A DNA stretch of 64,000 bases from Bog-159 sp963818855 (lineage in GTDB: Bacteria; Acidobacteriota; Terriglobia; Bryobacterales; Bryobacteraceae), in NCBI GenBank assembly GCA_963818855.1, contig CAWFUH010000011.1, forward strand, positions 1 through 64,000. The letters run 5' to 3'. The position numbers and the translations under genes are program-made. The first letter of the stretch is position 1; the number at the start of each line of letters is the position of its first letter. Below, piece by piece: positions 55,125 to 63,926 of this stretch. The notes under the pieces were generated by a model. It saw only the letters and a list, made by a program, of their open reading frames with translations, ran no database searches and was not told where the DNA came from.

Positions 55125-55982
55125 GTGCACGGCCGTCTCGACCTGGCATTCGAAAAGACCTCACATGGTGGAACTGTGTTGCGCATCCGCCGGCAGGAGC
55201 CGCCCTGGCGAGTCTTGCGCGCATTCCCCAACGGCGCGGGCCAGGCGCTGGTGCATCTGCATAACACCTCCGGCGGCGTCCTGGGAGGCGACCGGCTCGA
55301 ACTGCAAGTGGACCTATCCCCCGGTGCGCGCGTGCAGTTGACCACCACCGGCGCCACGCGCGTTTATCGCCCGCGCACTGACGCAGGGGAAGCTCAGAGC
55401 ACCGCACACTTCAACCTGGCGGAAAATAGCCTGCTCGAGCTCTTGCCGGACGCCTTGATCCCATACCGCGGCTGCCGCTTCACCCAATCGGCCACCGTGA
55501 ATCTGGCGCCGGGAGCCGCGCTCTTCTGGTGGGAACTGTTGGCGCCGGGACGCGAAGCCTCCGGCGAAGTCTTCGCCTTCGAGCAATTGCATCTCGAAAT
55601 CGCAATTCGCGCCGGCGGCGTTCCCATTGCCCTCGAGCGTATGCACCTCGATCCGCAGTTGCGCCCTCTGGCATCCCCGGCGCGCCTGGGATCGTGCCGA
55701 TATTTGGGTGCTTTATACGTGTGCCGCGCGGGGGAACCCGCCGCCACCTGGCAGCGCCTGGAAGAGCAACTCGCCTCGCAAATCGAGCCGCCTGCCCGCC
55801 CGTGCACGGAATCGCCGGATAGAGTAATATGGGGGATCAGTTCGCTGGTCCGTGATGGTCTGGTGGTCCGCGGCATGGCTCCGTCGGGCGCCGCCCTCAC
55901 CCAGGGCTTACGCGAATTCTGGCGGGCGGCCAGGTTGCTGCTCACCGGAGAGCCGGCCGTGCTGCCCCGCAAAGTCTATTAG
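55125..55982 (+). CDS. ureD: Urease accessory protein UreD/UreH
   Basis: 285 residues from GTG 55125, 6 bases after ureF. Binds apo-urease and forms the nickel tunnel scaffold. Typical segments: HLHNTSGGVLGGDRLELQVD, TTTGATRVYRP, ENSLLELLPDALIPYRGCRF, LFWWELLAPGREASGEVFAF. A beta-rich soluble protein of usual length. Confidence 0.92.
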   Translation: MHGRLDLAFEKTSHGGTVLRIRRQEPPWRVLRAFPNGAGQALVHLHNTSGGVLGGDRLELQVDLSPGARVQLTTTGATRVYRPRTDAGEAQSTAHFNLAENSLLELLPDALIPYRGCRFTQSATVNLAPGAALFWWELLAPGREASGEVFAFEQLHLEIAIRAGGVPIALERMHLDPQLRPLASPARLGSCRYLGALYVCRAGEPAATWQRLEEQLASQIEPPARPCTESPDRVIWGISSLVRDGLVVRGMAPSGAALTQGLREFWRAARLLLTGEPAVLPRKVY

Positions 55983-55994
55983 CTCAGGAATGGC

Positions 55995-56297
55995 ATGCAG
56001 CTCACACCACGAGAGATCGACAAGCTCATGATCTTCAGCGCTTCGGAATTGGCGCGCAAACGCCAGGCGCGCGGGCTGAAGCTGAATTATCCGGAAGCGG
56101 TCGCCATCCTTTCGGCCGAGATTCTGGAAGCCGCGCGCGACGGCAAATCGGTGAGCGATATCATGTCCCTCGGCGGCGATATTCTGAAGCGCGACGACGT
56201 GATGCCCGGCGTGGCCGAAATGATCCACGAGGTCCAGGTAGAAGCCACTTTCCCGGACGGCACCAAACTGGTTACCGTGCACGATCCCATCCGATGA
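55995..56297 (+). CDS. ureA: Urease gamma subunit
   Basis: 100 residues, typical: MQLTPREIDKLMIFSASELA, LKLNYPEAVAILSAEILEAA, GDILKRDDVMPGVAEMIHEV and PDGTKLVTVHDPI. Structural subunit of the nickel urease. ATGA overlap with ureB. Confidence 0.97.
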   Translation: MQLTPREIDKLMIFSASELARKRQARGLKLNYPEAVAILSAEILEAARDGKSVSDIMSLGGDILKRDDVMPGVAEMIHEVQVEATFPDGTKLVTVHDPIR

Positions 56298-56620
56298 GCG
56301 CTATGCAGCCGGGCGAATATTTTCTGGAAGAGGGCGACATCGTGGCCAATGCCGGCCGCACCGGCGCGCGCGTGCTGGTCCGTCACACCGGCGACCGGCC
56401 CATTCAAGTAGGCAGCCATTATCATTTTTATGAAGTCAACCGCGCGCTCGATTTCGACCGCGACGCCGCCTACGGCATGCATCTGGATATCCCCGCGGGA
56501 ACTTCCGTGCGTTTCGAGCCGGGAGAAAGCAAGACCGTGGAACTGGTCGATTATGCCGGCGCCCGCGCAGTGTTTGGCCATAACGCCAAAGTCAACGGCG
56601 GGCTGAAGGAGAAGCCGTGA
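56294..56620 (+). CDS. ureB: Urease beta subunit
   Basis: 108 residues. Landmarks: VANAGRTGARVLVRHTGDRP, IQVGSHYHFYEVNRALDFDR, AYGMHLDIPAGTSVRFEPGE and VFGHNAKVNGGL. GTGA overlap with ureC, so the three structural subunits are translationally linked. Confidence 0.97.
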   Translation: MSAMQPGEYFLEEGDIVANAGRTGARVLVRHTGDRPIQVGSHYHFYEVNRALDFDRDAAYGMHLDIPAGTSVRFEPGESKTVELVDYAGARAVFGHNAKVNGGLKEKP

Positions 56621-58342
56621 GCGTGCGCATTCCCCGCCGCACCTACGCGGATCTCTACGGGCCGACAACGGGCGATCGCGTGCGCCTGGCCGATAGCGAA
56701 CTGATCGTCGAAGTCGAGCGCGACTACACCACCTACGGCGACGAGATCACGTTTGGCGGCGGCAAAGTGATTCGCGACGGTATGGGACAAAGCTCCGGCG
56801 CGATCCGCGAATCCGCGCCCGGCGCGCTCGATCTCGTCATTACCAACGCCCTCATCATCGATCATTGGGGAATCGTCAAGGGCGATATCGGCATTCGCGA
56901 CGGGCGCATCGTGAAGGTGGGTAAAGCCGGCAATCCGGATACCATGGCGGGCGTCGATCCGGAATTGGTGGTGGGCGCCGCTACCGAAGTGATCGCCGGT
57001 GAGAACCTGATTGTCACCGCGGGCGCCATCGATAGTCACATTCATTTCATCTCGCCGCAGCAGGTGTACGAAGCGCTTTCGGGCGGCATCACCACCATGA
57101 TCGGAGGCGGCACCGGCCCCGCCACCGGAACCAACGCGACCACCTGCACGCCCGGCAAATGGAACCTGGCGCGCATGCTGCAGGCGGCCGAAGCCTGGCC
57201 CATGAACTTCGGTTTTCTGGGCAAAGGCAACGCCGCGCGGCCCGCGCCGCTCGACGAACAGATCGAGGCCGGCGCGTGTGGTTTGAAGCTGCATGAAGAT
57301 TGGGGGACCACTCCGGCCGCCATCGATACCTGCCTGGCGGTCGCCGACCGTTACGACGTACAGGTGGCCATCCACACCGACACCATCAACGAAGCCGGCT
57401 ACGTGGAAGATACCATCGCGGCTATCGCCGGGCGCGCCATCCATACCTATCACACCGAGGGGGCCGGCGGCGGGCATGCGCCGGATATCATCCGCATCGC
57501 CGCGCATCCGAATGTGCTGCCGTCCTCCACCAACCCCACGCGGCCTTACACCGTGAACACCATCGCCGAGCACCTGGACATGCTGATGGTTTGCCATCAT
57601 CTGAATCCGCAGGTGCCGGAAGACGTGGCGTTCGCCGAGAGCCGCATTCGCCCGGAGACCATCGCCGCGGAGGATATCCTGCACGATCTGGGCGTATTCA
57701 GCATGATTTCGAGCGACTCGCAAGCCATGGGACGCATCGGCGAAGTGGTCACGCGCTGCTGGCAGACCGCCCATAAGATGAAAGTGCAGCGCGGGCCTCT
57801 GGCCGGAGATTCCGCGCGCACCGACAACGCCCGCGTCAAACGCTACGTCGCCAAGTACACCATCAATCCCGCGATCACCCACGGCATGGCGCGAGCATAT
57901 CGGCTCCATCGAGCCGGGCAAGCTGGCGGACCTGGTGCTTTGGCGGCCGGCGTTCTTCGGCGTGAAACCGGAGATGGTGGTCAAGGGCGGCTTCATTGCC
58001 TGGAGCCTTATGGGCGATGCCAACGCTTCCATCCCGACTCCGCAGCCGGTGTTTTACAGGCCGATGTTCGGATCGTTCGGCGGCGCGACGGCAGCTACCA
58101 GTCTGACGTTCACATCCCGCGCGGCGCTATCTTCCGGCGCGCTCGATAGTTTGCATCTCCGCAAGCGGCTGGTTGCGGTAGGAAACTGCCGCACCATAGG
58201 CAAGGCGAATATGGTGCACAATTCCGCCATGCCGCGCCTGGATGTGGATCCCGAGACTTACGAGGTGCGCGCCGACGGCGAGTTATTGACCTGCGAACCG
58301 GCTGAGACTCTCCCCATGACGCAACGCTATTTTCTCTTCTGA
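56617..58342 (+). CDS. ureC: Urease alpha (catalytic) subunit, one frameshift
   Basis: Hydrolyses urea at a di-nickel centre. GTG 56617 overlaps ureB. Nickel ligands are visible in AGAIDSHIHFISPQQ (His 141 and 143), the carbamylated Lys in GLKLHEDWG (about 224) and later His/Asp residues; the mobile flap is LMVCHHLNPQVPEDVAFAES, then MISSDSQAMGRIGEV. At about 57885 the frame changes: INPAITHGM should run into REHIGSIEPGKLADLVLW, which needs removal of one base in ATGGCGCGAG. The continuation to MTQRYFLF (58342) is intact, with the usual KGGFIAWSLMGDANASIPTP. About 574 residues when repaired. Probably functional in the organism. Confidence 0.95.
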
Positions 58343-58370
58343 TATGGCGCTAACCAATCCATCTTTGCAT

Positions 58371-58441
58371 GTGGCTGCCGGCATCCACGCCGGCCTATGC
58401 GGGTCCTGGAGGACCCGCGCAGACCTGGAGGTCTGCCCCAC
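58371..58441. repeat. Family A repeat, inverted copy with three hairpins
   Basis: Reading the minus strand it starts GTGGGGCAG. Hairpins: GCAGACCT/AGGTCTGC (58419-58436), GCGGGTCCT/AGGACCCGC (58399-58418) and GCCGGCAT-CC-ACGCCGGC (58377-58394). The last has one A.C mismatch on this strand that is a G.U pair on the other, hinting that the minus-strand RNA is the structured form. Between ureC and ureG, so it interrupts the operon. Confidence 0.85.
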
Positions 58442-58468
58442 TGCTCAGGCTGCTGTGAGTGACATGTC

Positions 58469-59128
58469 ATGACCAGGGCGTTTCGCGTAGGCATAGCCGG
58501 TCCGGTAGGCAGCGGCAAAACCGCTTTAGTGCATGCCTTGAGTCAGCAACTGCACACCCGCTATAGCCTGGCCGTAGTGACTAACGACATCTACACCCGC
58601 GAGGACGCGGAGTTCCTGATACGCCAGGGCGTCCTACCCCCGGAACGGGTGCGCGGCGTGGAAACCGGCGGCTGTCCTCACGCGGCGATCCGCGACGACG
58701 CGTCCATGAATCTGGAAGCCATCGCGGATTTCGAGAAGGCCCTGCCGGGGCTCGAACTCGTGTTTGTGGAAAGCGGCGGAGATAACCTGGCGGCGGCATT
58801 CAGCCCTGAACTGGTGGACGTTTGGATCTATGTGATCGACGTCGCCGGAGGCGACAAGATCCCGCGCAAAGGCGGTCCCGGCATCATCCGTTCCGATCTG
58901 CTGGTGATCAATAAAATCGATCTCGCCCCATACGTGGGCGCATCGCTCGAAGTGATGGAGCGCGATGCCCGCCAGCAGCGCGGCGAGCGGCCCTTCATCT
59001 TCACCGATCTGCGTCACGGCACCGGACTACCTGAAGTGACGCGCTGGCTGCAATCACAGCTTTCCGCCGGACCACCCCGTCCGCTCCATTACGAACGTCA
59101 CGAACATACTCATCATCATGCCCATTAA
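58469..59128 (+). CDS. ureG: Urease accessory GTPase UreG with His-rich tail
   Basis: 219 residues. GTPase that hands nickel to the urease complex: P-loop AGPVGSGKTALVHAL, NDIYTREDAEFL, GVETGGCPHAAIRDDASMNL (metal-binding CPH), FVESGGDNLAAAFSPEL and LLVINKIDLAPYVG. Unusually it ends HYERHEHTHHHAH, a metal-binding tail like those of UreE; no ureE is present in the window, so the tail may store or chelate nickel in its place. Overlaps the next gene by 11 bases. Confidence 0.96.
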   Translation: MTRAFRVGIAGPVGSGKTALVHALSQQLHTRYSLAVVTNDIYTREDAEFLIRQGVLPPERVRGVETGGCPHAAIRDDASMNLEAIADFEKALPGLELVFVESGGDNLAAAFSPELVDVWIYVIDVAGGDKIPRKGGPGIIRSDLLVINKIDLAPYVGASLEVMERDARQQRGERPFIFTDLRHGTGLPEVTRWLQSQLSAGPPRPLHYERHEHTHHHAH

Positions 59129-60290
59129 CGAACCTTTTTATAAGCGGCACGCCCCCAATTTCCGCGAACATAGCCGGGCGCTGCCGGATTTCTCGTCTTT
59201 CGAAGGCATGCGCGCGCTATACGAAGAGAGCCAATTGCCTTCCGCGCAATGGAAAGAGGAAGTCCGCCGCGGCAAGGAGTTCGGCCTGGAGTGTGTCGAT
59301 TCCATCCAGGATAAGAGCGAGATCAGTTGCTTTCAACGCGGCGAGCTGCCCCACTGGTCCGGCATCAATACTTTTCTGAAGACTCCGTATCTCGAAGACG
59401 TGCGCCAGGTCGGCGAGTACGACGTGGCTTTCGTCGGTGTCCCATTCGATATCGCCACCACTTACCGCGCCGGCACGCGCTTCGGCCCGCAAGGTATCCG
59501 GCGCATATCATCGCTGTATACAACTTATAACTTCGAGTTAGGCGTGGACCTGCGCGAGTCACTCAAGATGTGCGACGTGGGCGATATCTTCTGCCCAGCG
59601 AACATTACTAAGAGTCACGATCAGATCAGCAAAGGCGTCGCGCATGTACTTTCCCAAGGCACGCTGCCCATGATCATGGGCGGCGATCACTCTATCGGTT
59701 ATCCCTGCGTGCGCGGCGTAGCCCAATGCGTGGAAGGTAAGGTCGGCATCATCCATCTCGACCGGCACATTGACACCCAGGAAAAAGACATGGACGAGAT
59801 CATGCACACTTGTCCCTGGTTCCATGCTACTAACATCCCTAACTGCCCACCGACTAACTTAGTGCAGGTTGGCATAGGCGGATGGCAGGTGCCGCGGCCC
59901 GGCGTGACCCAGGGCCGCAAGCGCGGGTCCACCGTGCTTACCATTCAGGATATCGAGCGCATCGGCATCGATAAGACCGTGGAGATTGCCCTTGAGGTGG
60001 CCTGGAAAGGCGCCAGCGCGGTCTATCTTTCGTTCGATATCGATTCGGTGGACGCCGGTTTCGTGCCCGGCACCGGATGGCCCGAGCCGGGCGGATTTCT
60101 GCCGCGCGAAGCGCTGGCCATCCTCCGCGGCGTCGCCAAAGAAGGCATCGCCGCCATGGAGGCGGTAGAGGTGTCGCCGCCCTACGACATTTCCGATATC
60201 ACCGCGCTGCTGGCCGTCCGCGCCATGGTGGATGTGCTGGCCACCATGACGAAACACGGCCGCGTGGGCGGCCGTCTGCAAGCCGCGTGA
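59118..60290 (+). CDS. Arginase-family ureohydrolase, possible guanidine hydrolase
   Basis: 390 residues, with a longer N-terminus than typical agmatinases. Metal-site motifs: MIMGGDHSIGYP, HLDRHIDTQEKD (variant of DAHxD) and YLSFDIDSVDAGFVPGTGWP. The Trp in GTGWPEPGG (about residue 321), where agmatinases usually have Thr, plus the DRHxDTQE and MHTCPWFHATN segments, recall the nickel-dependent guanidine hydrolases (GdmH type), as far as I remember them. Product would be urea plus ammonia or an amine; its position directly behind ureG, overlapping it, strongly suggests that the urea feeds urease and that UreG may help load its metal. Agmatinase or guanidinobutyrase remain possible. Confidence 0.82.
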   Translation: MPINEPFYKRHAPNFREHSRALPDFSSFEGMRALYEESQLPSAQWKEEVRRGKEFGLECVDSIQDKSEISCFQRGELPHWSGINTFLKTPYLEDVRQVGEYDVAFVGVPFDIATTYRAGTRFGPQGIRRISSLYTTYNFELGVDLRESLKMCDVGDIFCPANITKSHDQISKGVAHVLSQGTLPMIMGGDHSIGYPCVRGVAQCVEGKVGIIHLDRHIDTQEKDMDEIMHTCPWFHATNIPNCPPTNLVQVGIGGWQVPRPGVTQGRKRGSTVLTIQDIERIGIDKTVEIALEVAWKGASAVYLSFDIDSVDAGFVPGTGWPEPGGFLPREALAILRGVAKEGIAAMEAVEVSPPYDISDITALLAVRAMVDVLATMTKHGRVGGRLQAA

Positions 60291-62033
60291 ATTCCGCATT
60301 CCTTATCGCGACCGATCTGACGCCGTCTGACGCGGCCTGGGCCGATGCCGAGCGCCAGGTAGCCGGTCTGGTCGAACCGTGCGCCGCCATTCTCGGATTC
60401 GAGCCGCGCCTCGAATTGACTACGATCGGTTCTTTTAAAGCACCACCCGCCGGCGCCGACGAAGTTTTTGTTGTTCCGGCCTGCCTGGATTTCAGCTTGT
60501 GGGAACGGGAAACGCTGGGTTCTGCGATGGCTGAATGGCGCCGCGCGGCACCCGGACTGGCGGTCCACGCCGATACCGTGGACCTTGGCCATCCGCTGCT
60601 GGTCGATTGTTTCGCCGATCTGATTTCGTCCGCGTTGGCGGGCAGTTCGCTGCCGCCACAGCGCGTCGGCCTGCTACTGGCTGCGAGCGGCCAAGGCGAC
60701 AGCGCCAGCCGCGCCCAAAGCTATCGCCTGATGCGCCTGCTGTGGGAGCAACTTGGGCTAGGCGGTGCTACGGTGGGATTTGTGCGCCACGCGCAACCGT
60801 TTCTCGGCCAGGCGCTCGAGCGGTGCATGCGGGAACCGCTCCAGTGGCTGGTGGTGCCGCAGATGCAATGGCCGGTCGAGCACTACGATTACGCGCGCGT
60901 CATCCTGGAAAATCATCAGCGCGCGCACCAGGAAGCCGCGTCCTGGCGCTTGTTGGATCCGCCGGGCGCGCCTCCGGCGCTTTCCTCCTGGCTGACCCAG
61001 CGCATCGTACAACTGTGGCGCTCCAGGCGCCGCCGCGATGCCGCGCGCTCGCCGTCCGCACGCAGCCACGAAACGCCCGCGCACCCAGTGGTCTGGTCGG
61101 GCATCGCGAAAGATCCGGCCAACGGATTGATCGCCGAGATCGCGGGCGTGGACGCACTCCGGGAGTTGCTGGCCGGCGTGCTGCCACGTTCGGAAAAATA
61201 CTTCGTCAAAGTAACCTGGCATGGTTACGCGCCAGGCACGTTCACCGATCCGACGGCGCTCGATCTGCTGCTCTCGCGCGCTGCCCGGTCCCGCGGTGGT
61301 GCTCGAAGGACACACCAGCAGCCGCAATCTGGGCGGCGCGGATTGGGACTGGGAGACTGAGGCGCAGTGCCATCGCGCCTGGATCCAGCAGCAGGATGCC
61401 GAATACCTGCGCCGCACCGGACTTGCCGCGGTATTGGCGGCGCATGGCGCGCAATACCTGAACGTCACCGAAGCGTTTTGGGACGGCCAGTGCGCGCCCG
61501 CCGCGGACGTGATCGAGTTCCTCGAAAACCGCGGTGTCACCCTCCACCATCAGGAACTGGCCGCTTTCCTGCCGGGGGTGTTGTGGCAGAACCGGGGCGC
61601 AGCTTTTCTGAGCTTCGCGAAATTCAAAGGACCCACGCGCCTGGGAATCTCGAACCTCTTCGGCCTGCTCCCGCCTCCGTTGCGCGCCGCGTGGCATGGC
61701 CCAAACATCACCTGGTTCGCCCAGGTGTGCTGCGATCTGGCGCGGCTCTACGGCGCTCTCTTCACCACATTTGGCATCGTCGAAGCTCTCTACTCAGCCG
61801 TGCGCTGGGACCGCCGGGGACTCTATCGCAGCCGCTGGGGCAATTACGATATTCTGTCGAATCGCGGCATTCTTACGCTCAGCCGGGGCTTGCCGGCGGC
61901 CGACATTCTGGCCAGCCGTCTGCAAGGACAGGACGTCACCCGCAGCGCCTTCTTCGACGTAGTACGGCAGGAACTCGGCTGGCCGCGCGAAGCCGCCCAA
62001 TGCGGCCTGCCTCAATGGGCCGTCATACAATGA
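60287..62033 (+). CDS. CbiX-like chelatase domain fused to DUF362 domain, one frameshift
   Basis: About 581 residues from GTG 60287 (GTGA overlap with the ureohydrolase). Residues 1-250 resemble CbiX/SirB sirohydrochlorin chelatases: FLIATDLTPSDAAWADAERQ, VGLLLAASGQGDSASRAQSY, VGFVRHAQPFLGQALERC and LVVPQMQWP. The second half resembles DUF362: YFVKVTWHGYAPGTFTDPTA, VVLEGHTSSRNLGGADWDWE, YLNVTEAFWDGQ and LSFAKFKGPTRLGISNLFGL. The frame changes at about 61285 in a GCGCGC run (two bases lost or one gained). CbiX relatives insert Co or Ni into tetrapyrroles; here, in a nickel-enzyme operon, a metal-handling role is likely but unproven. Confidence 0.65.
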
Positions 62034-62037
62034 ACCT

Positions 62038-62307
62038 ATGCGTCTGACTACAGTCATTCTGGCGCTGGCATGCGCCGCGGCCTGCATGGCCGACACCCTC
62101 ACACTGCGCAATGGCCAGGTGGTGCAGGGGACTTACATGGGCGGCACGGCCCGCACCGTAAAAATGCAAGTGGATGACACGGTGAAGACCTACGACGTCA
62201 CCGACGTGGCCACCCTGCAGTTCACGGCGCCCGCAACGGCGGCTTCGACCGCGCCGGCTCAGGTCCAACTGGCGAAGTTTTCCCCAACCTGCTGGATTAT
62301 TGATTAG
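62038..62307 (+). CDS. Small exported protein of unknown function
   Basis: 89 residues; signal peptide about 1-18 (TVILALACAAACMA). The mature part TLTLRNGQVVQGTYMGGTAR and VKMQVDDTVKTYDVTDVATL forms short beta strands similar to a common acidobacterial periplasmic domain; the Ala/Thr-rich end is low complexity. Four bases after the fusion gene, so probably the last gene of the operon. It converges with the esterase gene, overlapping by 11 bases. Confidence 0.65.
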   Translation: MRLTTVILALACAAACMADTLTLRNGQVVQGTYMGGTARTVKMQVDDTVKTYDVTDVATLQFTAPATAASTAPAQVQLAKFSPTCWIID

Positions 62308-63922
62308 CCAGCAGGCGCTGTTTCAGCTTGGGCACGTCCAGACTGCAAAACGTCGGACGCCCGCCTTGCCGCGGATGGGCACGCCCGTCATTGCCGAATT
62401 CCATGTACCATTCCGAGGCGGCCTTGTAAGCGCGCCATTCTGGTAACCCGCCGCCATTGGGATCGCCGGTCTTGGCGAAGTTCGTCCAGTAGCTCTCCAT
62501 GGCCGCGGCCAGCCCCTCGTCGCGCTTTTCAAAAGGCAGCCAGCCCCACACCGGACTGCGCAGCGCTCCGAATACGTAGGGAAGTTCCAGGCTGTGAAAC
62601 GAGCCCAGGCTGCTTTCTCCCTTACCCGGTACGGAGCGCAGGAACTGATACACAAACGACGGTCGTCCGGCCGCGGCATTCAGGGCGGCCATGGCCTCCG
62701 CCGGACAGGTCATCAGCGCGTCGTTGAGCCACGAATCCGCCGCAGCTTCCCGGCCCATATGCGAGTCAACCGCATAGGCGGCCATGGCCACCGGCGCCAG
62801 GTTTCCATAGCTGATATGCAACGTCTTCAAAGGACCCTGATCGGCAGCCAAACCGCCGCTGGATGCCGTGCGAAAGGCGCTCGCCTCGCGTCCGTTATTG
62901 CCGATGATGAACGATACCGGCTGCTCGTTTCCAGCCGCAAACACGGCTTGCGGAGTGCGCGTCAGTGCCCAGCCATCCAGCACAAACTCGGGATTCGGCT
63001 CCTGTTTGCCGGCTTGTGCGGCGGCCGCCAGGATGGTCGGCGCGGGCAGCGCGCGCAAGCGCTCCAGGAAGGGACCACCGGTGCGCAAAGCCAGCCTGGA
63101 CATGCGCTCACCATACTGCTCCGCTTGCCGCAAGCTATGCGCATAGGCCAGGCCGAGCAGCGGGCCGCTCTCCAGAATCGCGCGCGCGAACAACCCATGC
63201 GCCAGCGGGGAACACATCAGCACACCCGCATCGATAGCGCCGGCGGATTCGCCAAAAACGGTCACGCGCGCGGGGTCGCCGCCAAATTTGGCGATGTTGT
63301 CTTGCACCCACCGCAGCGCAGCGATTTGATCGAGCAAGCCATAGTTGCCTGACGCGTGGTGCGGCGATTCGCGCGTCAGTTCGGGAAGGGCAAAAAAGCC
63401 CAGCGCGCCCAGCCGGTAATTGACCGTCACCACCAGCACACCGTGCTTCGCCAGTTCGGCGCCGTCGTAGCCCGGCTCATTCCCGCTGCCGATCCGGTTC
63501 GACCCGCCGTGCAGCCACAGCATCACGGCGCGCGGCTCTTTTGCCGGCCATTCCGTCGTCCAGATATTTAGATATAGACAGTCTTCGGAAATGTCCCAGC
63601 GCGGCGTTGCGGCAGTGGCGCCATAGCGGCGCGCCAGTGGCGCCAGGAAAGCGCCCGTGCCAATCGGATTCTGTACGCAGGCTGCCGAGTAATGCGTCGC
63701 ATCGCGCGCGGCGCGCCAAGGCTGGACGGGTTGCGGCTCGCGCCACCGCAGCGGACCGACGGGCGGCGCCGCAAATGGAATCGCCTTGAACACCGCGACA
63801 GGCCCGGCCATGTAGCCGCGCACAACGCCGCCGGTCACCGCGACAGCCGGACCGGACTGGGCCATGGCCGCAAGCGCGAATGCCAACAAGCACGCGGGCG
63901 CCCGGCCAACCGAAGTCTCCAC
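62297..63922 (-). CDS. Type B carboxylesterase
   Basis: 541 residues from GTG 63922, chosen because the longer frame to 63961 would overlap the preceding gene; a signal peptide follows (APACLLAFALAAMAQ). Alpha/beta-hydrolase landmarks: AIPFAAPPVGPLRWREPQP, EDCLYLNIWT, VMLWLHGGSNRIGSGN (oxyanion hole), nucleophile in VFGESAGAIDAGVL, and the catalytic His near FHSLELPYVFG. Probably exported; hydrolyses carboxylic esters, substrate unknown. Confidence 0.92.
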   Translation of the reverse strand: METSVGRAPACLLAFALAAMAQSGPAVAVTGGVVRGYMAGPVAVFKAIPFAAPPVGPLRWREPQPVQPWRAARDATHYSAACVQNPIGTGAFLAPLARRYGATAATPRWDISEDCLYLNIWTTEWPAKEPRAVMLWLHGGSNRIGSGNEPGYDGAELAKHGVLVVTVNYRLGALGFFALPELTRESPHHASGNYGLLDQIAALRWVQDNIAKFGGDPARVTVFGESAGAIDAGVLMCSPLAHGLFARAILESGPLLGLAYAHSLRQAEQYGERMSRLALRTGGPFLERLRALPAPTILAAAAQAGKQEPNPEFVLDGWALTRTPQAVFAAGNEQPVSFIIGNNGREASAFRTASSGGLAADQGPLKTLHISYGNLAPVAMAAYAVDSHMGREAAADSWLNDALMTCPAEAMAALNAAAGRPSFVYQFLRSVPGKGESSLGSFHSLELPYVFGALRSPVWGWLPFEKRDEGLAAAMESYWTNFAKTGDPNGGGLPEWRAYKAASEWYMEFGNDGRAHPRQGGRPTFCSLDVPKLKQRLLANQ

Positions 63923-63926
63923 CGGA

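Noticed and set aside
56551..58032. 493-codon minus-strand frame opposite ureC
   Set aside because: A mirror of the highly GC-biased ureC sequence; no start signal or family features.
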